Source of the DNA: Bacteroidales bacterium UBA5349
GTDB taxonomy: Bacteria > Bacteroidota > Bacteroidia > Bacteroidales > Tenuifilaceae
Length of the DNA: 64,000 nucleotides
Direction of reading: 5' to 3'
NCBI GenBank assembly: GCA_002410065.1
Contig: DHQB01000026.1
Coordinates: 137,432 to 201,431, forward strand
Shown: piece by piece, positions 39,001 through 47,844 of the stretch
Layout: every line of letters begins with the position of its first letter
How positions within the stretch are numbered: the stretch's first letter is position 1
The notes under the pieces: model-generated
What the model was told of the DNA's origin: nothing
Database searches by the model: none
What the model saw: the letters and a program-made list of their open reading frames with translations, nothing else
Position numbers and translations under genes: made by a program

Positions 39001-41328
39001 TTAAATTGATATTGAACCTCCAATTGATTTCTCTAACCTGCGAGCGTGCTCTAAAAACTCATTTACAGTCATTTCCTTAAATGAGAGTAAGCCATGAGTT
39101 GTTCGTAACCGAGGACTCTCATTCTGGTAGAAGAACGGCTTGCCCAGTACTAGTTGGATTGTCTGCAGTTGCTCAACCCATATTTGCTTAGAAAGGTCAC
39201 TAAACTTGCCATCGAGCATATAGCTGGGGAACGATGCATCAACCTGACTTCGGTAACAATTTGTAAAGGTGCTGTCCATGATGCTCATGGCATTAAGCGA
39301 TACAGGAACGATGTGAGTTGCTTCGGATGGATGAAATTTGTACCAAACGTTTCGATAGCCCCAAACCTTGAGATGGCTAAGATCGGTTTCTTTGCTCCAT
39401 TCCCTAAGGGCTTCGGCAATAGCCTGAAGTACCTTATAGTGAGTATCTGGGCCGCTCCCCTCGGGGTCGAAGGCAAGACTAACCACAGTGGGTTGGATGG
39501 ATCGGAGCTGCTGAAGAATTGGCTCCACATCGCGGTGGAGATTGGGCTTTTCGGTAAAAATATCACCCGTGTAAAATCCTAAACGTAAATGGTGAACGTT
39601 TTCTGATACTATTCCAAAGCAAGCCCAAACTAGTTCCTCTTCAAATTCCCGAACGGCTCCCTTAAGATTTTGAATTTTGGGTGGATCCTTCTCACCATCA
39701 AAACTATTTCGGGTAATGGATAGGATTTCTTGAAGCTGGTTTCGAAGTTGCTGCTTGTTTTTTACTCCCCAAAACTCTATGATGTTTCGAACCAACCTGT
39801 GGGAAAAGGCTCTTCGGCGTTCCTCGGGGTGACCTGATGCTACCTTTATAAGGTAGTGATAAACATCCTTGTCGCGCTTATACTTGTATCCAGAATCGAA
39901 AAAATCGGGGTACTCAACCATCTGAATAAGATCATGCTCTAAAAACGATAAGGTATCTTCAAGCATCGACATCAAAAAATTGTTAGTCACAGCCGTAAAC
40001 CCCGATGTCATAATGGCAAAATGAGAATGATTTGTTTCGTTACGTGATAGCCTATGGATGTGGGGTAGTAACCCGAGCATAATATCGTCGTGATGGGGAC
40101 CAGTGTGATAAAATACTTGATTATTAAGGGACTGCATCCCCTTCTCAATTTTTGATTCCGCGGAGGCGATAACTGTTTGTACCGTATCGTGGTTTAGGTC
40201 TGGAATGAGTTGGCAGTAGTCATCATTCTGCAAGTCTTCAAGCGTTAACCTGTCGGCATACTTATTTATTTTTTGGCATAGATCAATAACTGCTCTGTCG
40301 GTTTTTCCCTGATTCCAGGAAGTCCCACTGTAAAAGTAATCCACAAAATCTTTTAGCATACTAGCGGCACCTTGGGTTATGTAAAAACGTGCATTCGGTA
40401 ATTTTGATAGCACCGATGCAGGATAAAGATTCGATGGCTCTTTTTCCAATGCATCGCTAACCATGGGGGCCTTGGCCTCGCCTGCTGCAAATATAATGGC
40501 TGTTACATTTGGGTTGTAGGTAATGGTTTCTAAACCAATAGTAATAATTAGCTTGTTGCGTGAAACTTCAATGCCCCCTAAATCGCCGGCAGCAACAGCT
40601 TGAGTTTCAAAATTTGTGGCGGTTAGGCGGGTTGATGAGTGGGGGTCGGAGCCCCGGGTGTTAAAGGCAATGTGCCCATCAGGACCAATACCCCCAAGGA
40701 AAAAGCCAATGCCACCAAGCGTCCTAATTTTTTTCTCGTAATCGGCACACCAATTGTCAACCAAAAAGATTGACTGCTGCTGAAGTACTTCAAGTTTTGA
40801 TTTAGGCGCTCGTGAGCGTAGGCTAAGATCAACTATTCCATTGGGAAAAACTTCCTTAAAATGCTTTCCTTCGGCCAATAAAATCTCGTCGCTATTAATT
40901 AGCATAGCCTTCGACTCATCAAGTCCAAAGCCCTCAATGTAAAATTTCTTTACGTAATGGTAAAAACTGTTCTGCTGTGCAGAGTTTATAGGATAAAAAT
41001 CATCAATTTGAACAAAATGAAGGCCCTTAAGCTTGGGCTTTTGGTTAATGTTTAGACCATGCTGTTGACGGAAGTTTTTTGCCTTTGTATCCTCCCAATT
41101 GTCAAGCAGGTATCGGGTCCATTTAATAAAGTGTTCGGGCGTTTTTCCGGTTGGCAGGCTTATTACTCCATTGGGATTATCGGAAACCCACTCGAGGAAT
41201 CGAAGGGCTGAGAGCAAGCCGAGTTTAGGAAAGTTTTCAACAGCAATGTAGGGTATATTTACCCTATTTTTTCTGGGGATATTACAAGTAAAAGCCTTTT
41301 CAACTGAAGTAAATTTTGGCGTTATCAT
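39001..41328 (-). CDS. Glucosamine-6-phosphate deaminase-like NagB fused to a PIG-L/LmbE deacetylase domain
   Basis: 775 residues. The N-terminal half (~40-330) is a NagB/SugarP isomerase domain: GVISLPTGKTPEHF, HFVQIDDFYPI, IGFFLGGIGPDGHIAFNTRG and IITIGLETITYNP. The C-terminal half (~400-700) is a LmbE/PIG-L de-N-acetylase-like domain, whose metal motif reads YHTGPHHDDIMLGLLPH (consensus HPDDE) and continues with SHFAIMTSG and TVVSLAFDPEGSGPDTHY. Together they could deacetylate and deaminate an amino sugar. Long fusions of this kind occur in Bacteroidota. The symporter gene follows directly. Confidence 0.88.
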   Translation of the reverse strand: MITPKFTSVEKAFTCNIPRKNRVNIPYIAVENFPKLGLLSALRFLEWVSDNPNGVISLPTGKTPEHFIKWTRYLLDNWEDTKAKNFRQQHGLNINQKPKLKGLHFVQIDDFYPINSAQQNSFYHYVKKFYIEGFGLDESKAMLINSDEILLAEGKHFKEVFPNGIVDLSLRSRAPKSKLEVLQQQSIFLVDNWCADYEKKIRTLGGIGFFLGGIGPDGHIAFNTRGSDPHSSTRLTATNFETQAVAAGDLGGIEVSRNKLIITIGLETITYNPNVTAIIFAAGEAKAPMVSDALEKEPSNLYPASVLSKLPNARFYITQGAASMLKDFVDYFYSGTSWNQGKTDRAVIDLCQKINKYADRLTLEDLQNDDYCQLIPDLNHDTVQTVIASAESKIEKGMQSLNNQVFYHTGPHHDDIMLGLLPHIHRLSRNETNHSHFAIMTSGFTAVTNNFLMSMLEDTLSFLEHDLIQMVEYPDFFDSGYKYKRDKDVYHYLIKVASGHPEERRRAFSHRLVRNIIEFWGVKNKQQLRNQLQEILSITRNSFDGEKDPPKIQNLKGAVREFEEELVWACFGIVSENVHHLRLGFYTGDIFTEKPNLHRDVEPILQQLRSIQPTVVSLAFDPEGSGPDTHYKVLQAIAEALREWSKETDLSHLKVWGYRNVWYKFHPSEATHIVPVSLNAMSIMDSTFTNCYRSQVDASFPSYMLDGKFSDLSKQIWVEQLQTIQLVLGKPFFYQNESPRLRTTHGLLSFKEMTVNEFLEHARRLEKSIGGSISI

Positions 41329-41660
41329 ATTGTTGAATGTGTTCGTATTCTCTATGGTTAACTGGTACTTTCAGCGTTCATCTTTCAGTACCTGTTAAAT
41401 CAATTCATCTTGCAATTTAGTAATGAGTTTTATGATGAGTAAATTTTAGATTAAAAAAAGATAAATATAGCGTAAAAAAGGTGTAACCGCCTACGAAAAG
41501 TATATAAGAGTTATGGCGTATCGCTAAAACTACATCAGCATTAAAAGCATGATTGTCTCTAATACTATTGAAAAAATATGAATAGAGAAAACCATAGGTA
41601 AAAAAATAAAAGTCGGACGGGCCAATAGATTTATTCTTCATATTACGAAGATTAAAATGC
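41329..41660. other. Intergenic region between queG and the NagB-LmbE gene
   Basis: About 330 AT-rich bases. A minus-strand frame of up to 119 codons (41417-41776) overlaps queG and is rich in Phe and Tyr, as random AT-rich frames are. I see no family and do not call a gene. The NagB-LmbE promoter should lie here. Confidence 0.4.
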
Positions 41661-42581
41661 TTAGACCCCAATGCTCTGGCAAGTCTCAATGAATTTGGCG
41701 TAGTTCGCTCTTGATACGGGCGTATCAGTAAACACTTTAACGAATTTATCCTCGGAAATGGAGGGTAATTCCTCATCGCTAATTTCTAGCACAATCTTTT
41801 TAGGTAAAATTGTGCGTAGAGTTTGAACCTTAATTTTGCTATTCCACGGGCAAACCTCTTGGCATATATCACATCCAAAGCACCAGCCGTTAAGGCTTTC
41901 CTGCTCTTCGGGTGTGAGTTGGCTTTTCTTTTCGATAGTTAAGTACGATATGCATTTGCGAGCATCAATAACACCCGCCGAAACAATTGCCCCTGTCGGG
42001 CAAGCATCGATGCAACGTGTGCACGAACCGCAACGATTAGGTATTTGGTTTACCGAAGTCTCAATATCAACATCAACAATTAGCTCTCCCAGAAACGTAT
42101 AACTGCCTATTTTGGGATTAATTAGCATGCTATTCTTGCCAATCCATCCTAAACCTGACTTTTGTGCCCATGCTCGTTCGAGCACAGGTGCCGAATCAAC
42201 AAAGGCACGACCATTTATGGTGCCAAACTCTTTCCGAAGAGAATCGAGCAGTTGCCAAAGCATGTTTTTTATAACCGTATGGTAATCGACGCTAAGAGCA
42301 TAGCGCGAAATTTTAGGTGGTTTTGTTGATATTGGCAAATTACCAGGGAAGTAATTTAATAATACGCTAACAACCGATTTTGCATTGGGTACTAGCAGGG
42401 TGGGGTCAAGTCGTTTATCTCCATTACGCTCCATGTAGCCCATTTCTCCATGCATCCCATCATTAATCCAGCCATTAAAAGGTTTTATCCTATCGGTTAA
42501 CTCACCAGCAGGGGTTACTCCGCAGACATCAAAGCCTACATTTTTGGCAAATGCCTCAACAATATTTAGGGGTATTATCAA
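41661..42581 (-). CDS. queG: Epoxyqueuosine reductase
   Basis: Cobalamin- and Fe-S-dependent enzyme for the last step of queuosine synthesis in tRNA. 306 residues. Visible are DVCGVTPA, the N-terminal GEMGYMERNGDKRLDP, VDSAPVLERAWAQKSGLGWIGKN (active-site Asp region) and two 4Fe-4S clusters, CGSCTRCIDACPTGAI and CFGCDICQEVCPWN. The C-terminal HEAT part present in some QueG is absent, giving the short form usual in Bacteroidota. 44 bases after the SiaC-like gene. Confidence 0.96.
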   Translation of the reverse strand: MIIPLNIVEAFAKNVGFDVCGVTPAGELTDRIKPFNGWINDGMHGEMGYMERNGDKRLDPTLLVPNAKSVVSVLLNYFPGNLPISTKPPKISRYALSVDYHTVIKNMLWQLLDSLRKEFGTINGRAFVDSAPVLERAWAQKSGLGWIGKNSMLINPKIGSYTFLGELIVDVDIETSVNQIPNRCGSCTRCIDACPTGAIVSAGVIDARKCISYLTIEKKSQLTPEEQESLNGWCFGCDICQEVCPWNSKIKVQTLRTILPKKIVLEISDEELPSISEDKFVKVFTDTPVSRANYAKFIETCQSIGV

Positions 42582-42625
42582 CTTTTGAAAAATGATTATA
42601 AAGGGAAATAAATTGCTTAAAACTA

Positions 42626-43378
42626 CTACTCAACTGACTGCTTAAAGTAGTAATGTAGGGTTAGGTTTTTAAGATACTCCTCCCCTAGCGTTTCAATATC
42701 CTCGTTGCAATAGTTCCATTCAATACGTGCTTTAATGTTTTGCTTATGAATTGCCTCCATAAAGTAAAGTATTGCCTTTATAAATGGAAGGTTTGACGGA
42801 GAAACTGAGAGCAAATGGATATCGAGGTGAATATGCTTTATGGTTGGGCAAATGGGCACATCGCTTAGCATTTTCAGGATTGGGCGATAGAACTCTAGCG
42901 GATTTGGGTGATTGCAATGTCCTTTGATGATAAAATCTCCAGCACAATCAATGTAAATTAATGGGGATATTTCCGTTTGGGTAATGCTTAAACCTTTACT
43001 AAAATCCTCGGTTATTAGGTTAAAAGGGAATTTGGCAATTGATTTAAAATCTTCACCATCCTCCATTAAATCTTCATCCTCACTGGAAAAGTACCAGTTA
43101 GCCTTAAACCTACTTTCTTTATCTGCAGACTCATTAAGTATCCTTATAATGCCCAATACCATTAGAGAAGTTGGTGAATCGTAAAAGCAAAGGTCAAAAT
43201 TAACCTCTAACTTCTTTCCACTCTTGCTGATATATTTTGATGCCCATCCCTCTGTTGGTTTCATTATATCCAAAATAGAGTCTGGGGTTGATTTACCAAG
43301 AATAATAAGTTCACCTCTATTGGCGTTGCCGTAAATAAATGGAGAGTTATAGGTTGGCAAAAGGAGTAGGTTGCTCAT
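42626..43378 (-). CDS. Tandem SiaC (DUF1987)-like regulatory protein
   Basis: 250 residues containing two copies of the SiaC/DUF1987 fold, usually a single ~125-residue domain regulated by Ser/Thr phosphorylation. Copy 1 (~18-125) has GELIILGKSTPDSILDIMKP and NFDLCFYDSPTSLMVLGII. Copy 2 (~140-245) has GDFIIKGHCNHPNPLEFYRPI and LDIHLLSVSPSNLPFIKAIL. In SiaC the phosphosite lies after the YxNSS-like turn; both copies keep Ser/Thr there (SPTS, SPSN), but the context is divergent. No SiaA/B kinase or phosphatase gene is nearby. Downstream of the leuS terminator and upstream of queG. Confidence 0.75.
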   Translation of the reverse strand: MSNLLLLPTYNSPFIYGNANRGELIILGKSTPDSILDIMKPTEGWASKYISKSGKKLEVNFDLCFYDSPTSLMVLGIIRILNESADKESRFKANWYFSSEDEDLMEDGEDFKSIAKFPFNLITEDFSKGLSITQTEISPLIYIDCAGDFIIKGHCNHPNPLEFYRPILKMLSDVPICPTIKHIHLDIHLLSVSPSNLPFIKAILYFMEAIHKQNIKARIEWNYCNEDIETLGEEYLKNLTLHYYFKQSVE

Positions 43379-43440
43379 TGTTAAACACTAGTTTACAAAG
43401 CCCAATTACTGTATGCAGCAAAGTTAATAAGGTTATTGAT

Positions 43441-43498
43441 AAAACCTAGATTTAGGTTTTACTGTGTGCTACAACTCATTACGGCTGTAGCACACAGT
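43441..43498 (-). terminator. Double-hairpin terminator of leuS
   Basis: Directly after the leuS stop codon (minus strand): a 13-bp perfect stem ACTGTGTGCTACA / TGTAGCACACAGT (43461-43498), then an 8-bp stem AAAACCTA-aatc-TAGGTTTT (43441-43460) ending in Ts. The second is the likely Rho-independent terminator. Confidence 0.8.
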
Positions 43499-43503
43499 AG
43501 TTA

Positions 43504-46500
43504 CTATAACACTATGTTTACAATTTTGTTTGGCACAACAATTATCTTTTTGGGTGTTTTCCCATCGAGGTAACGTGTGGTCTGCTCATTTTCAAGTACC
43601 ATCTTTTCAACCTCTTCCTTCGGAAGATTCATGGGAACATCTAGCGTGTACTTTGTTTTACCATTGAATGAAATTGGGCAGGTAAACGAACTCTCAACCA
43701 GGTGTTTCTCGTCGTATTTAGGCCATTGAGCATCGCACACGCTTTGACTATGACCAAGTATCTGCCAAAGTTCTTCAGCTATATGCGGTGCATAAGGAGC
43801 AATAAGCGAAGTAAGTAACTCTAGTATCTCGCGTTTGTTGCACTTTAAATCGGTAAGTTCGTTTACGCAAATCATGAATGCTGAAACCCCGGTATTAAAA
43901 CTGAAGTTCTCAATATCCTGATTAACCTTCTTAATGGTTTTGTGGATTGATTTTAACTCCTCTTTAGTGGCGGGTTCATTGCTGATATCTACCTCGTTTT
44001 TGGAGTTGTGGTACAAGCGCCATAGGCGACGAAGAAACTTATGTACCCCATCAATACCATTGGTATCCCAAGGTTTCGACAACTCTAGTGGCCCAAGAAA
44101 CATCTCGTAAATACGAAGTGTGTCGGCACCGTATTTCTCAATAATATCATCGGGATTAACCACGTTGTACATGCTTTTACTCATCTTCTCAACTGCCCAT
44201 CCGCAAACGTATTTGCCATCCTCAAGCACAAAATGCGCATTTGTGAGGTGGGGTTGCCATTTTCTGAACTCTTCAATGTTCAGTATGTCGTTCTCTACAA
44301 GGCTAATGTCAACATGTATTTCATCGGAATAGTGCTCACGACCAGGAACGTTCTTGGAGACAAAGGCAGAGAAATTTTCAAGATAATCCTTCTCAACAAA
44401 GGCGGGAACATCCTTACCATCTATTACATCTTTTATACGGTTGATAACACCTTCTCTGGTATCAATAAAATCTCGAATGGGGATAAGTAGTAGTTTATAC
44501 CCTTTTTCTTCTGCCAGCGCTTCGTAGGGCTCTGCTACTTTCTCTAGCGATTGTTGTTTTTTAACCTCTATAAGCAAATTGGCATCGGGACTGTAAAAGT
44601 CGAATTTCCGATTCCCTATGCGGTAGTTGGGGACAAACTCAACCCCCATTTTTTTATCTTTAAGAGACTCCCATAAAATGTACTCAGCCATTTTTTCGGG
44701 ATTTATTCGGTACACAAAGTTGGAACGGCCCTGAATCATCCCTTGGTTAATCAACTTATTAAAGGGTTCGTTTTTGCAAACAACCCCAAGGTCGAAAAGG
44801 AATTTGTTCCAAAAACGCGAGTAAACTAAATGGCCCGTTGCATGCTCGGTTCCACCAATGTATAGGTCAACATTTTCCCAGTACTCATTAGCCTCTTTTG
44901 ATACCAATGCCTTATCGTTCTTTGGATCCATATACCGAAGGTAGTAGGCCGACGACCCAGCAAAACCGGGCATGGTACTAAGTTCGTATGGGTAACCTTC
45001 GGGCGTTTGCCAGTTTTTGGCACGACCAAGCGGTGGCTCACCCTTTTCGGTAGGCAGGTATGAGTCAACTTCGGGTAAAACAAGAGGCAGTTTATTCTCG
45101 TCAAGGGTATAGGGCATTCCCTCTTTATAGTATATTGGAAAAGGCTCGCCCCAGTAACGTTGGCGACTGAAAGTAGCATCGCGCAAACGGAAATTTACCT
45201 TGCATCTACCAAGCCCTTGTTTTTCAATATTCTGATTTATGGTATTAATAGCCTCCTTAACCTCAAGCCCATTAAAAGTATCACTGTTTATCACAATGCC
45301 TTCCTTTGCATCGTATGATTCGACCCAGGTTGCAGGGTCGGTTGGTGTTTCGCCTGGTTGTATAACCGTTTGTATAATGGGCAATCCAAAGGTTTTAGCA
45401 AACGCAAAGTCGCGACTATCGTGAGCCGGAACAGCCATAATAGCACCAGTGCCATAACCACCCAGCACGTATTCGCTAATCCAAATTGGAATTTTCTTCT
45501 CGGTAAATGGGTTTATGGCATAACTCCCTGTAAACTGCCCCGAAACCTTTTTAACTTCGGTTTGCCTTTCACGCTCAGTTTTGCGCTTGGCCACTGTGAT
45601 GTACTCCTCAACAGCCTGCTTATGCTCGGGAGTGGTTAACTCTTCAACCAACTCACTTTCGGGCGCAAGCACCATAAAGGTAGCACCATAAATTGTATCG
45701 GGACGGGTGGTAAACACCAAAATGCCCATATCGGTTCCGTCCACTTTAAAGGTAACCTCAGCACCCTCGGAGCGGCCAATCCAGTTCCGCTGTATCTCCT
45801 TAAGCGAGTCGGACCAATCGAGCGTTTCTAAATCGTTTAATAACCTCTCGGCATAGGCCGAAATGCGAAGGCACCACTGCCTCATCTTTCGCTGCTCAAC
45901 CGGATGACCACCACGTACAGATAGTCCCTCCTTTACCTCATCGTTAGCCAAAACAGTTCCCAAAGCAGGACACCAATTCACCATGGTATCAGCAAGATAG
46001 GCAAGGCGATAGGCAAGCAAAGTTTCCTGTTGCTGCTTTTCGCTCATTGTTTTCCACTCTTGGGCGGTAAAGGTTTCTGTTTCGCTGCATGCGGCGTTTA
46101 CTTGGGTATTGCCATTCTTTGCAAATTCAGCTACTAGTGCTTCAATGGGCTCGGCTTTTTGTGTGGTATTATTATACCAATGCTCAAACATTTTTATAAA
46201 CACCCACTGAGTCCAGTGGTAGTAGTTGGGGTCGCTGGTGCGCACCTCACGGTCCCAATCGTAATTAAAGCCAATTTTATCGAGTTGTTCTCTATACCTT
46301 TTTATGTTGATATCAGTTGTTATTGCTGGATGCTGCCCGGTTTGTATGGCATACTGCTCGGCGGGTAGGCCAAAAGCATCGTAGCCCATGGGGTGAAGCA
46401 CATTAAATCCCTGCTGACGCTTGTAGCGCGAATAGATATCGGAGGCAATATAGCCTAGCGGATGACCCACATGTAGCCCTGCGCCCGATGGATAGGGAAA

Positions 46501-46614
46501 CATATCGAGAACATAAAACTTTGGTCGCGATTTGTCAATATCAACCCTATAGGTCTTGTTTTCTTTCCAGTACTGTTGCCACTTCTGTTCTATTGCAGAG
46601 AAATTGTAATCCAT
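43504..46614 (-). CDS. leuS: Leucyl-tRNA synthetase with an inserted DUF559-like nuclease domain
   Basis: Charges tRNA-Leu. 1,036 residues, roughly 100 longer than I expect for Bacteroidota LeuRS. Normal parts are FPYPSGAGLHVGHPLGY (HIGH), the editing domain with VFTTRPDTIYGATFMVLAPE and GYGTGAIMAVPAHDSRDF, and KMSKS in WAVEKMSKSMYN. Between SNFVYRI and SAFVSKN, just ahead of KMSKS, about 110 residues (~637-747) are inserted. They read like a DUF559/Vsr-type domain: AEYILWESLKDKKMGVEF, YRIGNRKFDFYSPDANLLIE, KGYKLLLIPI and GVINRIKDVI, with D672, E683 and K685 in a PD-(D/E)xK arrangement. The reading frame is intact, so the enzyme must tolerate it. A TATCTTTG box lies upstream (46649-46656). 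Confidence 0.95.
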   Translation of the reverse strand: MDYNFSAIEQKWQQYWKENKTYRVDIDKSRPKFYVLDMFPYPSGAGLHVGHPLGYIASDIYSRYKRQQGFNVLHPMGYDAFGLPAEQYAIQTGQHPAITTDINIKRYREQLDKIGFNYDWDREVRTSDPNYYHWTQWVFIKMFEHWYNNTTQKAEPIEALVAEFAKNGNTQVNAACSETETFTAQEWKTMSEKQQQETLLAYRLAYLADTMVNWCPALGTVLANDEVKEGLSVRGGHPVEQRKMRQWCLRISAYAERLLNDLETLDWSDSLKEIQRNWIGRSEGAEVTFKVDGTDMGILVFTTRPDTIYGATFMVLAPESELVEELTTPEHKQAVEEYITVAKRKTERERQTEVKKVSGQFTGSYAINPFTEKKIPIWISEYVLGGYGTGAIMAVPAHDSRDFAFAKTFGLPIIQTVIQPGETPTDPATWVESYDAKEGIVINSDTFNGLEVKEAINTINQNIEKQGLGRCKVNFRLRDATFSRQRYWGEPFPIYYKEGMPYTLDENKLPLVLPEVDSYLPTEKGEPPLGRAKNWQTPEGYPYELSTMPGFAGSSAYYLRYMDPKNDKALVSKEANEYWENVDLYIGGTEHATGHLVYSRFWNKFLFDLGVVCKNEPFNKLINQGMIQGRSNFVYRINPEKMAEYILWESLKDKKMGVEFVPNYRIGNRKFDFYSPDANLLIEVKKQQSLEKVAEPYEALAEEKGYKLLLIPIRDFIDTREGVINRIKDVIDGKDVPAFVEKDYLENFSAFVSKNVPGREHYSDEIHVDISLVENDILNIEEFRKWQPHLTNAHFVLEDGKYVCGWAVEKMSKSMYNVVNPDDIIEKYGADTLRIYEMFLGPLELSKPWDTNGIDGVHKFLRRLWRLYHNSKNEVDISNEPATKEELKSIHKTIKKVNQDIENFSFNTGVSAFMICVNELTDLKCNKREILELLTSLIAPYAPHIAEELWQILGHSQSVCDAQWPKYDEKHLVESSFTCPISFNGKTKYTLDVPMNLPKEEVEKMVLENEQTTRYLDGKTPKKIIVVPNKIVNIVL
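44374..44705 (-). other. In-frame DUF559-like endonuclease domain inserted in leuS
   Basis: Codes for about 110 residues inside LeuRS. Order of elements: helix with LW (YILWESLKDKK), strand FVPNYRIGNRKFDFYSPD, strand LLIEVKKQQ, helix EPYEALAEEKGYK, strand LLLIPI and helix REGVINRIKDVI. This is the DUF559 order, except that the usual IEVDG..H is IEVKKQQ. Intein splicing signatures (N-terminal Cys/Ser, terminal HN) are absent, so it is a permanent protein insertion. Confidence 0.75.
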
Positions 46615-46972
46615 AAAGCGTTGGTGTTGTATATTTAAAATGAATTGGCAAAGATAGAAAAAAGATGGGATTTGAGGGTGATCTAATTGTGCTGTTTCTC
46701 TGGTTAAGAAAATGGATTAACCCTGTTTGGGAGGGCAAAGATTATGGCTGCTTTTCTTTAGTATACTGGAGCTACGCTGCCAAAGCAAACTTCCAACAAC
46801 AATATTAACGGGTACTAGGGAACTCGACAAAGTAATTCATCTCTTAGTGAAACGAAATTAATTGTCCTATCTCTTAGTTTTAGCAAAATTCTTTTTGTTA
46901 CCAATAAAAATTATTTAGATAATTTTTTTATGTTTGTATGATCTATTTTTTTTCTCCACTTCATACTTCCTT
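46615..46972. other. Intergenic region between leuS and the coiled-coil gene
   Basis: About 360 bases. On the minus strand it holds the leuS -7 box TATCTTTG (46649-46656), placing a start about 25-30 bases before the ATG; no TTG is visible at the expected -33 position. On the plus strand TATGTTTG (46929-46936) may serve the next gene. I see no gene otherwise. Confidence 0.5.
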
Positions 46973-47527
46973 ATGAAAAGGCTGATCTTTATAGTTTTTA
47001 TGGCATCAATACTTAGCATTCAACTTGAAGCACAGGAAGTTGTTAAGGTTGATAAAATCACCCGCTACACCCAAGACCTTGAAAAAGCTAGTGAAAGGAT
47101 TGATGATGTGCAAACCCAAATGGAGGAAGCAAACCAAATGGTGGCTGAGGGAAAGGCTCTCGAAAGATCATCGAAAAGTGAAAGTAAAGGATTTGCAAAA
47201 CAGCAAAAAAATCTAACAAAACAGTTTGAGAAAAAGAAGAAACGCCTTTCTAAAACAATGGAATCGAAAGATAAAGAGACGAAAGTTGAGGCTAAAGCTG
47301 AACTAAAGGAACTTTCGATAGAATACAAAGCCGAACTTAAAGAGGCGAAAGGAGAGTATAAGAAAGCCCAAGGGAATTACAAGAAAGCTGTAAAGCTAAT
47401 CAGCAAGGGCAAGACCAATGCAAAAAAAAATAAGGATAAACTTAAGGACCTAAAGGCTAAGTATAAAGTAGCAAAAAAAAGGCTAGATAATGCCATATCT
47501 AAGCAGCAAAAGAAAGACGCCAAATAG
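46973..47527 (+). CDS. Secreted lysine-rich coiled-coil protein
   Basis: 184 residues from the ATG at 46973 (the frame opens at 46934). Residues 1-20 are a signal peptide (RLIFIVFMASILSIQLEAQ). The rest is almost pure charged coiled coil with heptads rich in Lys, Glu and Ala (EKASERIDDVQTQMEEANQM, QFEKKKKRLSKTMESKDKE, KLKDLKAKYKVAKKRLDNA). Likely periplasmic and elongated; function unknown. A TATGTTTG box (46929-46936) lies 37 bases before the chosen start, which is why I reject the longer version. Confidence 0.75.
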   Translation: MKRLIFIVFMASILSIQLEAQEVVKVDKITRYTQDLEKASERIDDVQTQMEEANQMVAEGKALERSSKSESKGFAKQQKNLTKQFEKKKKRLSKTMESKDKETKVEAKAELKELSIEYKAELKEAKGEYKKAQGNYKKAVKLISKGKTNAKKNKDKLKDLKAKYKVAKKRLDNAISKQQKKDAK

Positions 47528-47844
47528 GTTTAAATAGCTAGTGGCTATTGTTGAAATAAAACACAGTTCGATTAAATACTCAATTTTAAGAGCGAATTTT
47601 TTTATATTAGCATAAAGTGCTGCTAGTATGGTTGTTCTTTGGATTTTACTTACTTTTCAAACCATAACAAGTATATTAGTCCGTGGATAAACATGAAGGA
47701 AATAAGTGCTTTGTAAGGTTTCTGTTACCTGAAAATCATAGCTTTGTTTAAATTTGGCTAACTTGTTTAACTTCAGTTTATCAATACTGCTAACCACCTA
47801 AAATCGCACACAGTATATTTTATTTTCAAAACCAGGTTTGTGAT
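47528..47844. other. Intergenic region upstream of the M28 peptidase
   Basis: About 320 bases without a gene. A small hairpin AATAGC-tagtg-GCTATT follows the coiled-coil stop codon (47533-47550). A TAGCTTTG box (47739-47746) is a possible -7 element for the peptidase gene, leaving a leader of nearly 100 bases. Confidence 0.4.

Noticed and set aside
41417..41776. 119-codon minus-strand frame after queG
   Set aside because: Its first third lies inside queG in another frame; the rest is Phe/Tyr-rich as expected from random AT-rich DNA.
44374..44705. Intein in leuS
   Set aside because: No N-terminal Cys/Ser splice block or C-terminal HN-Cys/Ser/Thr; flanks continue as normal LeuRS, so this is a plain domain insertion.
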